From: an uncultured Olsenella sp.
GTDB taxonomy: Bacteria; Actinomycetota; Coriobacteriia; Coriobacteriales; Atopobiaceae
DNA length: 64,000 nucleotides
NCBI GenBank assembly: GCA_949291295.1
Contig: CASEVE010000004.1
Coordinates: 1-64,000 of the forward strand
Reading direction: 5' to 3'
This document shows, piece by piece, positions 19,980-28,408 of the stretch; position 1 is the first letter of the stretch, and each line of letters opens with the position of its first letter. The notes beneath the pieces are model-generated. The model saw nothing but the letters and a program-made list of their open reading frames with translations. It was not told the origin of the DNA and searched no databases. Position numbers and translations under genes: made by a program.

Positions 19980-21389
19980 ATGGCGAAGAGCGAGACGAGG
20001 TGTCCCACGCCGCGTGAGAAGGTCAAGCCGCAGAAGCAGCCTCGCGCCCCCAAGGCGCCCAAGCCGGAGAAGCCCGCAAAGGCCAAGGCACCCAAGCCCG
20101 CCAAGGTCCTGAAGGCGCCCAAGCTCACAAAGCCCGCCAAGCCCGAGAAGCCTGCCAAGCCCGAGAAGCCCAAGGCGCTCAAGCCGCAGAAGCGCTCGGA
20201 CACGCCCGCGAGCTCTCCGCGTGCCGCCGCTCCGTCGCGTGGTGTCACGCCCGCGTTTCTCAACCGTGCGGCGCGTGCCGCGAAGGCCACCGTGCAGCGG
20301 CCCACCACCTCGCGGGAGCGTCGCCAGCGCCATCAGCGCGGAAAGACGCTTCGCTACGTGGCCATTGGGGCGGCCTCGCTGCTCGGCGTGGCCATCGTGC
20401 TCGTCATTGCGTTTTTCATCCTGAGGGACTCCTCGGTCTTTAGGATCACCTTCGTTGAGGTGGAGCCGACCCAGCACATCACGGTCAACGACATCCGCAA
20501 CCTCACGCAGGTTCCCGAGGGCACAACGCTGCTCAACCTCGATGAGGCCGCGCTCGAATCGTCCATACGCAAGAACCCCTGGGTGGGCTCGGTTTCCATC
20601 GAGCGCGTCTTTCCCAACACGCTCAAGGTGACGATCACCGAGCAGAAGGCGGACATGCTCGTGGTGATGAGCTCGGGCTCGGTGGCGTGGTATCTCGGGG
20701 ATGCGGGGGTGTGGATCCAGCCCACGCGCATCGAGGCCGCGGAGGGCCAGTCAGTCAACGACGCCGCCCTCCAGAAGGCCCAGGCCGAGGGCTGTCTGCT
20801 CGTGATCGACGTTCCCTCGACTGTCGACCCCAAGTCCGGATCTGCGCCTTCCGACGGTGTGCTCCAAAGCGTCCAGGAGTTCCGCGATGGCTTCTCGAAG
20901 GAGTTCTCGTCTCGCATTGCGTGCTACTCCGCCGCATCGACCGACGACATCTGGTGCACGATGGACAACGGCGTCTCGGTCTCCCTTGGCTCGGCGACCG
21001 ACATAGCCGAGAAGGAGCGTCTCGTTGAGGGCTACCTCGACGAGTTCCCCGACACCGCCCTCTACATCGTTGTGCGCGTCGTCTCCAACCCGTCGGTGAG
21101 GACCATCGACTCCGAGCTGATGGAGTCCGGCGAGGGACTCTCTCCGCTTGCGAGCCTCGAGGACGCAAAGACCACGACAAGCGCCACGACCCAGGACCAA
21201 AACCCCGAGACCGGCCAGGACGCTCAGCAGGATGCCCAGCAGTCCGGCGAACAGGGTGGCGAGCAGTCCGACGAACAGGATGTCCAGGACGAAGCGCAGG
21301 ATGCCCAGCAGGAGGTTTTGCAGGACGAGCAGCTGGAGGGTTCCCCGGAGGAGGCGCCCGCCCAGGACGAGGTTGTCGAGGGAGAATAA
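19980..21389 (+). CDS. ftsQ: FtsQ/DivIB-like division protein with extended tails
   Basis: Bitopic divisome protein. The first 130 or so residues are a Lys/Pro/Ala-rich low-complexity region (repeats like KPAKPEKP). One membrane helix follows (YVAIGAASLLGVAIVLVIAFFIL), then a POTRA-like domain (FRITFVEVEPTQHITVNDIRNL) and the FtsQ domain (NPWVGSVSIERVFPNTLKVTITEQKA). The last 80 residues are acidic and Gln-rich (QDAQQ, GEQ repeats). At 469 residues it is much longer than the usual 250-300. The tails account for the excess. Confidence 0.85.
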   Translation: MAKSETRCPTPREKVKPQKQPRAPKAPKPEKPAKAKAPKPAKVLKAPKLTKPAKPEKPAKPEKPKALKPQKRSDTPASSPRAAAPSRGVTPAFLNRAARAAKATVQRPTTSRERRQRHQRGKTLRYVAIGAASLLGVAIVLVIAFFILRDSSVFRITFVEVEPTQHITVNDIRNLTQVPEGTTLLNLDEAALESSIRKNPWVGSVSIERVFPNTLKVTITEQKADMLVVMSSGSVAWYLGDAGVWIQPTRIEAAEGQSVNDAALQKAQAEGCLLVIDVPSTVDPKSGSAPSDGVLQSVQEFRDGFSKEFSSRIACYSAASTDDIWCTMDNGVSVSLGSATDIAEKERLVEGYLDEFPDTALYIVVRVVSNPSVRTIDSELMESGEGLSPLASLEDAKTTTSATTQDQNPETGQDAQQDAQQSGEQGGEQSDEQDVQDEAQDAQQEVLQDEQLEGSPEEAPAQDEVVEGE

Positions 21390-21420
21390 CGGCGCTTCTG
21401 AGCTGCGGAGTCCACAATTT

Positions 21421-21437
21421 CGTCAAACTGTTTGACG
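21421..21437 (+). promoter_or_regulatory. Perfect palindrome upstream of ftsZ
   Basis: CGTCAAAC and GTTTGACG are exact inverted arms around one central base. The right arm contains TTGACG, which could be a -35 element, but no well-placed -10 follows at 17 bases. It lies about 150 bases before ftsZ and just after the ftsQ stop. It could be an operator or a short transcript-end hairpin. Confidence 0.45.
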
Positions 21438-21588
21438 AGACACCCTCAAGTGTGCAAATATACGTCGCTTTATCCCAAGCGTCGGGCTTAACTTGACCTT
21501 TAGGGTTTTGCCTACGGCGGGATGAGAGCACTGTCACACAGGAAAGACGCTCTGAACGAAGCACGTAGGCACCTCGAGGAGGAAAACG

Positions 21589-22779
21589 ATGATTAAGGAC
21601 ACCGATACCCTCAACAACTATCTCGCCGTGATCAAGGTCGTCGGCGTGGGCGGCGGCGGAACCAACGCCGTGAACCGCATGATCGAGGAGGGCATCCGCG
21701 GTGTCGAGTTTGTCGCCGTCAACACCGACGCCCAGGCACTCGCCATCTCCGACGCCGACATCAAGGTTCACATCGGCACCGACATCACCAAGGGCCTTGG
21801 CGCCGGCGCCAACCCCGAGGTTGGCAAGGAGGCCGCCGAAGATACGCGCGACGAGATCAAGCAGGCCCTCGCGGGTGCGGACATGGTCTTCATCACCGCG
21901 GGCGAGGGCGGTGGCACCGGCACCGGCGCCGCTCCCGTCGTGGCTGACATCGCCAAGAACGACATCGGCGCCCTCACCGTGGGCGTTGTCACCAAGCCCT
22001 TCTCCTTCGAGGGCCGCAAGCGCTTCTCGTCCGCCCTCGAGGGCATCAAGAACCTCTCCGAGAACGTCGACACGCTCATCGTGATCCCCAACGACCGCCT
22101 GCTCGACCTCTCCGAGAAGAAGACCACCATGCTCGAGGCCTTCCACATGGCCGATGACGTGCTGTGCCAGGGCACCCAGGGCATCACGGACCTCATCACC
22201 GTCCCGGGCCTCATCAACCTCGACTTCGCCGACGTCTGCACCATCATGAGGAACTCCGGCACCGCGATGATGGGCATCGGCACCGCCTCTGGCGACAACC
22301 GCGCCACCGACGCCGCCGAGGAGGCCATCTCCAGCCGCCTGCTCGAGGGCTCCATCGACGGCGCCACGCGCGTCCTGCTCTCCATCGCCGGCAACAAGGA
22401 CCTCGGCATCCAGGAGATCAACGACGCTGCCGACCTCGTCGCCCAGAACGTCGACCCCGAGGCCACGATCATCTTTGGCACCGTGGTGGACGAGTCCCTC
22501 GGCGACCAGGTCCGCGTGACCGTCATTGCCACCGGCTACGAGGACTCCAACGTTCAGCAGACGCTCCCGTCCATGACCATGCCGGTGAGCCGTCCCGCCG
22601 AGCGCGACCGTCGCAGCTCGTCTGCTCCCAAGCAGCCCTCCATGCCCATCAACGTGAGTCGTCCGCAGAACTCCTCCAAGGTCTCCTCGGGCTCCAAGTC
22701 CTCCTCGGGCTCCAAGTCCTCCTCGAACAACGACAAGGAGTTCGACATCCCCGAGTTCCTGAAGCGCAGCCGACTCTAA
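21589..22779 (+). CDS. ftsZ: Cell division GTPase FtsZ
   Basis: Tubulin-like GTPase that forms the Z ring. In 396 residues it shows [15 protein letters not shown], the tubulin signature [13 protein letters not shown], and the T7 loop region LINLDFADV. The C-terminal linker is Ser/Lys-rich with short repeats (SSGSK). The conserved tail DIPEFLKR recruits membrane-anchoring partners, here probably SepF since ftsA is absent. ATG 21589 follows CGAGGAGG. Confidence 0.97.
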   Translation: MIKDTDTLNNYLAVIKVVGVGGGGTNAVNRMIEEGIRGVEFVAVNTDAQALAISDADIKVHIGTDITKGLGAGANPEVGKEAAEDTRDEIKQALAGADMVFITAGEGGGTGTGAAPVVADIAKNDIGALTVGVVTKPFSFEGRKRFSSALEGIKNLSENVDTLIVIPNDRLLDLSEKKTTMLEAFHMADDVLCQGTQGITDLITVPGLINLDFADVCTIMRNSGTAMMGIGTASGDNRATDAAEEAISSRLLEGSIDGATRVLLSIAGNKDLGIQEINDAADLVAQNVDPEATIIFGTVVDESLGDQVRVTVIATGYEDSNVQQTLPSMTMPVSRPAERDRRSSSAPKQPSMPINVSRPQNSSKVSSGSKSSSGSKSSSNNDKEFDIPEFLKRSRL

Positions 22780-23640
22780 ATGCCCTCCCTCGATAGACAT
22801 CATCTGGGAGGTGTGACCCTGCTCACCGACGCATCCGTCGGGGGCGGGGTCACCTTTGCATTCACCGAGCGCACAGGCGGCGTCTCCCGTCCGCCGTACG
22901 GCTCGCTCAACCTGGGCGCGGCCTGCGGCGACGACCTCAAGGACGTGCAAGAGAACCGCCGCCGCGTGCTTGCCGCGCTCGGCGGGGAGGAGCTTCTCGC
23001 CAACCTGGTGAACCCGCATCAGGTCCATGGGGACCGCGTGCTGGTCATCCGCTCTGCGGAGCCCGAGGCACTGGGCGAGGTCCGTCGCGAGGCGGCGGAG
23101 GGCGCGGACGGCATCGTCTGCACGGCGTGTGACGTTCCGGTCCTTTTGTGCTTTGCCGACTGCGTTCCGGTGGTCCTGACGTGTCCAGGTGGCTTTGCCG
23201 TCCTGCACTCGGGCTGGCGTGGCACGATCGCGTGCGTTGCGGCGCGCGGCGTCGACGTCCTCTGCAAGGAGGCGGGGTGCGAGGCGAGGGAGGTTCTCGC
23301 CTACGTTGGCCCGCACATCCTCGCGCCCGACTACGAGGTCTCTGCGGAGCTTGCCGAGCGCTTTGCCCGCGAGTTTGGCAGCGATGTGGTGGTGGGGGAG
23401 CGCAACCTCGACCTCTCGAGGTGCCTTGCGCGCACGCTGAGCGAGGCTGGCGTTCCCACCGCTCACGTGGCCTGGTGCGACGCCTCCACCGCATCGTCGG
23501 TTGACCGTTTCTTCTCGTATCGGGCCGAGCACGGGTCCTGCGGGAGGCACGGGGCCGTTGCCCTGATGAGACGGCGTCCCTGGACATGGCCCGCCGCAGG
23601 CGGCGAGCTCGGAGAAGAAGAGGGGGAGGCGAGGCTCTGA
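22780..23640 (+). CDS. pgeF: Polyphenol oxidase/laccase-domain protein (PgeF/YfiH family)
   Basis: The YfiH family is linked in E. coli to peptidoglycan editing and elsewhere to purine nucleoside cleavage. The 286-residue protein contains FTERTGGVS, PHQVHGDRV, the copper/zinc-site region DCVPVVL, HSGWRGT, and YVGPHI. It begins on the base after the ftsZ stop and overlaps the next gene by one base, so it belongs to the operon. Confidence 0.85.
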   Translation: MPSLDRHHLGGVTLLTDASVGGGVTFAFTERTGGVSRPPYGSLNLGAACGDDLKDVQENRRRVLAALGGEELLANLVNPHQVHGDRVLVIRSAEPEALGEVRREAAEGADGIVCTACDVPVLLCFADCVPVVLTCPGGFAVLHSGWRGTIACVAARGVDVLCKEAGCEAREVLAYVGPHILAPDYEVSAELAERFAREFGSDVVVGERNLDLSRCLARTLSEAGVPTAHVAWCDASTASSVDRFFSYRAEHGSCGRHGAVALMRRRPWTWPAAGGELGEEEGEARL

Positions 23641-24374
23641 TGAGCGAGGACGAGCTCTATGCGCGCTTCCTCGAGGAGCGTCGGAGCGAGATAGTCGACA
23701 GGATCGCCGCAGCCGCTGCCCGTGCGGGCAGAGACCCGCGCGAGGTCCTTGCGATTGCGGTTTCCAAGACCGTGGGTCCCAAGGAGGTTCTGCTCGCCCG
23801 CCGTGCGGGATGGACCTCCTTTGGCGAGAATCGCCCGCAGGAGCTGGGGCGCAAGCTCGAGGCGCTCGGGCAGCTGCCCGAGATGGCCGGCGTGCGCTTT
23901 GACATGATCGGAAACCTGCAGAAGAACAAGATCAACCAGGTGATCGGGCGCGTTGCCCTGATCCATTCCATCTCCTCGGAACACCTGGCCGGCGCCGTCT
24001 CGACGCGCGCCGAGGCTCGGGGCCTGTGCTCGGACGTGCTGCTCGAGGTGAACGTCTCGGGCGAGGTCTCCAAGTCGGGCTTCTCTCCCAACGAGCTGAG
24101 GGAGTCTATCGACCGGGTGATCGAGCTCCCGGGAATCTGCGTGCGCGGCCTCATGACGATGGCCCCCGCCCGCGACGCGGACGGCGCGCGGAGGACCTTC
24201 TCGGGTCTGAGGGAGCTTGCCGAGGAGCTTCGCCAGAGGACGGGACTTGCGCTTGAGACCCTCTCCTGTGGCATGAGCGATGACTTTGAGATCGCGGTGG
24301 AGGAGGGCTCGACCCTCGTCCGCCTTGGTAGGTGCGTGTTTGACCAGGGCTATGCCCTGAGAGCAATCGGATGA
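23640..24374 (+). CDS. YggS family PLP-binding protein
   Basis: Pyridoxal-phosphate homeostasis protein of the PROSC/YlmE type, usually found between ftsZ and sepF. The Schiff-base lysine lies in LAIAVSKTVGPKEV. FGENRPQEL, MIGNLQKNKINQV and the C-terminal LSCGMSDDFEIAVEEGSTLVRLG are typical. ATG 23640 overlaps the preceding stop (TGATG) and gives 244 residues. The upstream Arg-rich extension in the same frame is not part of the family. Confidence 0.9.
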   Translation: MSEDELYARFLEERRSEIVDRIAAAAARAGRDPREVLAIAVSKTVGPKEVLLARRAGWTSFGENRPQELGRKLEALGQLPEMAGVRFDMIGNLQKNKINQVIGRVALIHSISSEHLAGAVSTRAEARGLCSDVLLEVNVSGEVSKSGFSPNELRESIDRVIELPGICVRGLMTMAPARDADGARRTFSGLRELAEELRQRTGLALETLSCGMSDDFEIAVEEGSTLVRLGRCVFDQGYALRAIG

Positions 24375-24385
24375 AGGAGAAGAAC

Positions 24386-25015
24386 ATGGGCTTCCTCGAC
24401 ACCATCAAGGAACGGCTCCGTGGCGGCGCCGATGACGACTACTATGAGGACGACTACTACGACGACGGATACGAGGAGGGCGGCTACTCCGGTGGCTCCG
24501 CGCCCGCCTCTCGTCGCCGCGACCCGGGCTCGAGCCCGCGCGTGCTCGGCACGACCCCGCGTCCCGAGGCGGAGAGCGTCTCTGTCTACACCCGCTCCGG
24601 TCGCCCGCTGAGCGCGGAGCGCACCCAGCAGACGGCGCCCGTGACATCGCGCTCCTATGGCGCCTCCGAGGGCGACTACCCTGCGCCCACGCCCGGCGAC
24701 CTGGGCCCGCGCACCGTCACGCGCCTTTCCGGATCCGGACAGCTCCCGCCCTACGTGCTCAAGCCCGTCTCCTACGATGACGTTCAGACGGTGGTTCGCC
24801 GCGTGCGCACCAACCAGCCCGTCGTCATCGTGTTCCGCAACACCAACACCGAGACGGCAAAGCGCATCCTCGATTTCTGCTTTGGCTTCTCCTACGGCAT
24901 TGGCGGCGAGATCGAGGAGCTCGGTGAGCGCGTCTTTGCCGTGACCCCCGCCGGCCTGACGCTCTCCAAGGCCGACATCGACAAGCTCGTCGCCGACGGC
25001 GACCTGACTCGCTAG
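24386..25015 (+). CDS. sepF: Cell division protein SepF
   Basis: Cytoplasmic protein that anchors FtsZ to the membrane. It opens with an amphipathic N-terminal helix (MGFLDTIKERL) and an acidic Tyr/Asp linker. The C-terminal SepF domain follows (YDDVQTVVRRVRTNQPVVIVFRNT, then the RILDFCFGFSYGIGGEIE core). ATG 24386 lies eight bases after AAGGAG, whereas the upstream ATG at 24371 overlaps that site. About 209 residues. Confidence 0.92.
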   Translation: MGFLDTIKERLRGGADDDYYEDDYYDDGYEEGGYSGGSAPASRRRDPGSSPRVLGTTPRPEAESVSVYTRSGRPLSAERTQQTAPVTSRSYGASEGDYPAPTPGDLGPRTVTRLSGSGQLPPYVLKPVSYDDVQTVVRRVRTNQPVVIVFRNTNTETAKRILDFCFGFSYGIGGEIEELGERVFAVTPAGLTLSKADIDKLVADGDLTR

Positions 25016-25025
25016 GCGGCTCGCG

Positions 25026-25841
25026 ATGGCCGGTAAGCTTGACGTTTTTGTGGGAATCATCGGCGGCGGCTCGATGGGCGGCTCAATTGCCCGCGGGCTC
25101 GTCGAGTCGGGGGAGCTGGACGCCTCCCGCGTGCTCGTGGCCGACTCCGAGGCGCAGAAGCGCACGGCGTTTTCCGAGCTTGGCATGCGCGTCTTCGAAG
25201 ACGCCGCGGCGCTTGCCGCCGAGCGCCCCGACGTGGTGGTGCTTGCCGTCAAGCCGCAGGTGCTCGGCGACGTGATGGCGTCTGTTGCCAGCGTGCTCGA
25301 CGGCACGTGCGTTATCTCCATCGCCGCCGGCGTGAGCATCTCCACCATCGAGGCGGCGCTTCCTGGCGCCCGCGTGGTGCGAGTGATGCCCAACCTGCCC
25401 GTTCAGGTGCGCTCCGGCGCCACTGCCGTTACGGGAGGGTCCCGCGCCACGACAGACGACGTTGAGCTTGCCTGCAAGATCTTCTCGGCCCTTGGTTCCG
25501 TTGCGGTGATGCGCGAGGACCAGCTGGACGTCTTGGGCGCCGTGGTGGGCACGGCGCCCGCGTTCTTCTCGCTGTTTGTGGACGCCCTCACGCGCGCTGC
25601 GGTGCTCCGCGGGCTTCCTGCCGCCGCTGCGCGCGAGCTCGTGGAGACCACGATGCACGGGTGCGCCGAGCAGCTGCTGAATGAGGGCGTGCATCCGAGG
25701 GAATATATGGAGCGCGTGACCTCGCCCGGCGGGACAACGGCCGCGGCCCTTCGCGAGCTCGAGCCCGCTCTTGTTTTTGGGACGTATGCCGCGGTGGACG
25801 CCGCCTTGGCCCGGACGCGCGAGCTGGCCGGCGAGAAGTGA
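25026..25841 (+). CDS. proC: Pyrroline-5-carboxylate reductase
   Basis: NAD(P)H-dependent last step of proline synthesis. The Rossmann loop IIGGGSMGGSIARG is at the N-terminus. AVKPQVLGDV, RVMPNLPVQVRSGATAV, and the C-terminal family signature around TSPGGTTAAALRELE follow. The 271 residues match the family length. In many Gram-positive genomes proC sits between sepF and yggT, as here. Confidence 0.93.
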   Translation: MAGKLDVFVGIIGGGSMGGSIARGLVESGELDASRVLVADSEAQKRTAFSELGMRVFEDAAALAAERPDVVVLAVKPQVLGDVMASVASVLDGTCVISIAAGVSISTIEAALPGARVVRVMPNLPVQVRSGATAVTGGSRATTDDVELACKIFSALGSVAVMREDQLDVLGAVVGTAPAFFSLFVDALTRAAVLRGLPAAAARELVETTMHGCAEQLLNEGVHPREYMERVTSPGGTTAAALRELEPALVFGTYAAVDAALARTRELAGEK

Positions 25842-25857
25842 GAGGAAAGGCGCCCAC

Positions 25858-26121
25858 GTGCTCAACGTCATCGTTTTGATTCAACGTCTGTTTAACATCT
25901 ATGAGGCGCTCATCGTGGTGTGGTGCCTCATGTCGTGGATTCCCATGAGAGACGGCGGGTTCTTGGACGATGTGCGAGGTGCCATCGGCATCCTCGTCGA
26001 GCCGTATCTCAACCTCTTCCGCAGGCTCATTCCGCCGTTTGGGGGTATTGACTTTTCTCCAGTTGTGGCGATATTGGCCCTAGGCATTATCGAGCGCTTG
26101 GTTTTCTCGCTCATTCTGTAA
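25858..26121 (+). CDS. YggT family membrane protein
   Basis: Small protein with two hydrophobic segments (NIYEALIVVWCLMSWI, and VVAILALGIIERLVFSLIL) separated by the typical PYLNLFRRLIPPFGGIDFSPV. GTG 25858 gives 87 residues, with GAGAGGAAAGG about ten bases upstream. The precise role is unknown, but the family is consistently linked to the sepF/divIVA region. Confidence 0.85.
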   Translation: MLNVIVLIQRLFNIYEALIVVWCLMSWIPMRDGGFLDDVRGAIGILVEPYLNLFRRLIPPFGGIDFSPVVAILALGIIERLVFSLIL

Positions 26122-26182
26122 AATCTTTGTGGTACGGTCGCGCGGCCGCGGTCGCGTCACTGCGAAGTGAAAGGGAAAAAGA

Positions 26183-26842
26183 ATGGCAATCACACCAGCA
26201 GACATCGAACAGAAGACCTTCTCTCCCTCCAAGCACGGCTATGACACCGAGGAGGTCGACGCCTTCCTTGAGCAGCTCTCGTCCGAGGTTGACGCGATGC
26301 TTCAGAAGATCGCCGACCTCAAGGGTCGCCTGACCACCTCCGAGCAGCAGCTCGCCGCCGCCCAGGCGCAGATCGCCAACCTCGAGGAGCGCAACAGCGC
26401 CCCTGCGCCGGCTCCCGCCCCCGCGCCCACGCAGGCCGCCTCCGAGCGCCAGATCTCCCAGGTTCTCATCGTCGCCCAGCAGTCCGCCGACAAGCTCGTC
26501 GCCGACGCGCGCAACAACGCCGAGCGCATCCGCAACGAGGCTGACGCCAAGGCCCGCGAGGTCATCCGTCAGGCCCTCATCGAGAAGCAGAACGAGCTCG
26601 ACGAGATCGGCCGCCTCAAGACCTCCCGCGAGGAGTTCCGCGCCGAGTACAAGAAGCTTCTCCAGCACTTCATGGACGACGCCGAGGCCATGTTCCCCGC
26701 GCAGGTTGGTCTTGCCTCCGCGCCGAGCGGCTCTGCGGGCTCCACGCACTCCAACTCTCCCGTTGCCGCTCCTACGCCGGTTGCCCCCATCTCCACGCCG
26801 GCTCCGACCACCAACGCCGCCGACTTCGGCGACCTCGACTAG
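26183..26842 (+). CDS. divIVA: DivIVA domain protein
   Basis: Coiled-coil scaffold recruited to negatively curved membrane at poles and septa. The N-terminal membrane-binding domain is clear (TPADIEQKTFSPSKHGYDTEEVDAFL). A long coiled coil and an Ala/Pro-rich linker follow, then a second helical segment and an Ala/Pro/Ser-rich tail. At 219 residues it is normal length. It is the last gene of the cluster, followed by a strong terminator. Confidence 0.92.
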   Translation: MAITPADIEQKTFSPSKHGYDTEEVDAFLEQLSSEVDAMLQKIADLKGRLTTSEQQLAAAQAQIANLEERNSAPAPAPAPAPTQAASERQISQVLIVAQQSADKLVADARNNAERIRNEADAKAREVIRQALIEKQNELDEIGRLKTSREEFRAEYKKLLQHFMDDAEAMFPAQVGLASAPSGSAGSTHSNSPVAAPTPVAPISTPAPTTNAADFGDLD

Positions 26843-26866
26843 GCTCAGCTCCTAGGTGGTGCCTTC

Positions 26867-26898
26867 GGCCCCGCGTCCTTATCGGCGCGGGGCCTTTT
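26867..26898 (+). terminator. Intrinsic terminator after divIVA
   Basis: The nine-base arm 26867-26875 pairs perfectly with 26886-26894, a GC-only stem, followed by TTTT. It lies 25 bases after the divIVA stop and overlaps the last bases of the convergent DUF4130 gene. Confidence 0.85.
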
Positions 26899-27697
26899 GC
26901 GTTTGGCTGCGAAAGAGGGACCAGAGGGCACGGATGCGGCGTTCGCTCAGGGCGAGGTCGTCGCTTGCCATGCCAGCGAGGTGCTCGCAGAGCCGCTCGT
27001 CCAGGCCAACAAGAACACAGCGCGCCGCGCGCGCCTCGTGGAAGGCAGCCATGTGGTGACGAGGATCGACCAGGCAGAAGCGCTCGGCGTGCAGGAGGCG
27101 CGCGAAGCGTGGCGCGGCCAGGGGCACGACGTGTGCGGCAGGCTCGACGCACGCAATCAGCGATCCGTCCCTAAGAGGGGAGAAGCGCGCAAGCTTCCGC
27201 GTTCGCTCGAGCTCCCCCAGCACGAGGCGGGCGAGCTCGTCTGCGGCGAGCACGCGCTTGTCGGTAGCCTGCGGGCGCAGCTCCCAGGGGCGCGCAAAGC
27301 CAAGGCGCAGGTAGCGATGGACCGTCTCGGGCGCATCTGGATCGTCCGAGGCGCAGGCGAGCTCCGCGCGGCGCGCCCCCTCCCGCCCCGCCTTCTTGGC
27401 AAACCCTGTTAGGACGCGCCTCGAGAGGGCGGCCACCTCGGCGTCTGCGGAGTCGAGCGGGCCGAGCACAACCTGTCCGGGGCGCGGCGCGCACCAGTCC
27501 GCCCGACACAGCTCGAGGGCCCCTTCTCCCACGTGTGCGAGGTAGCCCACGCCTACAGCGGCCACAACGCTCTCGGCAGCGGGTTCGCAGGTAAGAAGAA
27601 CGCCGTAGCGCCGCGCCGTCTCCGAGACGGCCGCGACCAGGCGATTCACCTCGCCGGACCCGCCGACCTGCGCGTCCTTCTCGTCCTTCTCGGCCAC
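26879..27697 (-). CDS. DUF4130 (TIGR03915-type) putative DNA metabolism protein
   Basis: The 272-residue protein resembles the TIGR03915/DUF4130 family, whose members are usually encoded beside a radical-SAM partner. Recognisable are the central VHRYLRLGFA segment and the C-terminal block FSPLRDGSLIACVEPAAHVVPLAAPRFARL, VDPRHHMAAF, and a final ALWSLFRS. The start is GTG 27697. No radical-SAM partner lies next to it here. Two LexA-like boxes sit just upstream, which would fit a repair role. The biochemical activity is not known to me. Confidence 0.7.
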   Translation of the reverse strand: MAEKDEKDAQVGGSGEVNRLVAAVSETARRYGVLLTCEPAAESVVAAVGVGYLAHVGEGALELCRADWCAPRPGQVVLGPLDSADAEVAALSRRVLTGFAKKAGREGARRAELACASDDPDAPETVHRYLRLGFARPWELRPQATDKRVLAADELARLVLGELERTRKLARFSPLRDGSLIACVEPAAHVVPLAAPRFARLLHAERFCLVDPRHHMAAFHEARAARCVLVGLDERLCEHLAGMASDDLALSERRIRALWSLFRSQTQKAPRR

Positions 27698-27712
27698 TAC
27701 ACCCCCTTATCC

Positions 27713-27763
27713 AGAACATCTGTTTGTTGGATGAGGGTATCACAGTGACCGGACACATGTTCT
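27713..27763 (-). promoter_or_regulatory. Two LexA-like boxes upstream of the DUF4130 gene
   Basis: Read on the minus strand, AAACAGATGTTC (27714-27725) matches the Gram-positive SOS consensus GAACATATGTTC at 10 of 12 positions. On the plus strand, GGACACATGTTC (27751-27762) also matches at 10 of 12. The nearer box is 16 bases before the GTG start. The flanking AGAACAT and ATGTTCT also form an inverted pair. Confidence 0.5.
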
Positions 27764-27766
27764 AAA

Positions 27767-27886
27767 GGCGGACGGGCGGCTTCCGGACGGTTTTGGGACT
27801 CGAAGCGTCCACAACCCGCCCCAACTGGCGGACGGGCGACTTCCGGACGGTTCTTCTCGCCAAAGCGTCCACAACCTGCCCGTAAT
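27767..27886. repeat. 60-bp tandem repeat, two copies
   Basis: Units at 27767-27826 and 27827-27886 both open with GGCGGACGGGCG and share CTTCCGGACGGTT and AGCGTCCACAACC. Their central 15 bases differ. The family also matches the hairpin at 3683-3728. The repeats fill the gap between the DUF4130 gene's promoter and the end of RNase P RNA. Confidence 0.7.
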
Positions 27887-27901
27887 GTGAGGAGAAAAGG
27901 T

Positions 27902-28279
27902 GCGAGGTGGGCCTATAAGCCGGGTTCTGTCGTGGGCGGCCATTTATCTACTGCGGCTGTCACCAGCCGCCTCTAGCGCGCAACCCGAGCGCAGTGCGGG
28001 CCACACCATAGCGCTCCTATTTGCGTTTGCTCCGGATGGGGCTTGCCAAGCCGTCGCGTTGCCGCGGCGCTGGTGGTCTCTTACACCACCGTTTCAGCTT
28101 TTCCCTTTGCGTTTCGGCGCGCGAGGCGCCTCCTTCGCCAGTTGGAGTCTTCTTTTCTGCGGCGCTTTCCGTCGGGTTACCCCGCCCGGCCGTTAGCCGG
28201 CATCCTGCCCTGTGGAGCCCGGACTTTCCTCATGGCGTCTCGTTTCCAAGAAGCCCCGCGGTCGCCTGGCCCACCTCGC
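27902..28279 (-). ncRNA. rnpB: RNase P RNA (class A)
   Basis: Catalytic RNA of RNase P, which matures tRNA 5' ends. On the minus strand the 5' conserved block reads GAGGAAAGTCCGGGCTCC, then a CAGGGCAGGATGCCGGCTAA-like stretch. The 3' end has the conserved ACAGAACCCGGCTTAT. The terminal P1 helix closes perfectly: 27902-27913 pairs with 28268-28279. The length of about 378 bases is normal. A TAGAAT -10 element lies on the minus strand at 28287-28292. Exact ends are estimated from P1. Confidence 0.93.
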
Positions 28280-28307
28280 GCATGCGATTCTATCATGTTG
28301 AGCGGCC

Positions 28308-28337
28308 TTGCCCCGTCGGCGGGCGCGTGACTACAAT
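28308..28337 (+). promoter_or_regulatory. Candidate promoter for the EIIA/IMPACT operon
   Basis: TTGCCC at 28308-28313 and TACAAT at 28332-28337 are separated by 18 bases, about 70 bases before the EIIA gene. It diverges from the rnpB promoter. Confidence 0.4.
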
Positions 28338-28408
28338 ATGGACAGTTTTTAGTTTGGCGCCCAGCTCCCTGCCCCCAGGCTGAGCGCAGGGGATTTGAGA
28401 GGTTGCCT

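Noticed and set aside
20755..23550. 931-residue minus-strand open frame
   Set aside because: It lies across ftsQ, ftsZ and pgeF on the opposite strand, and shows no domain of its own.
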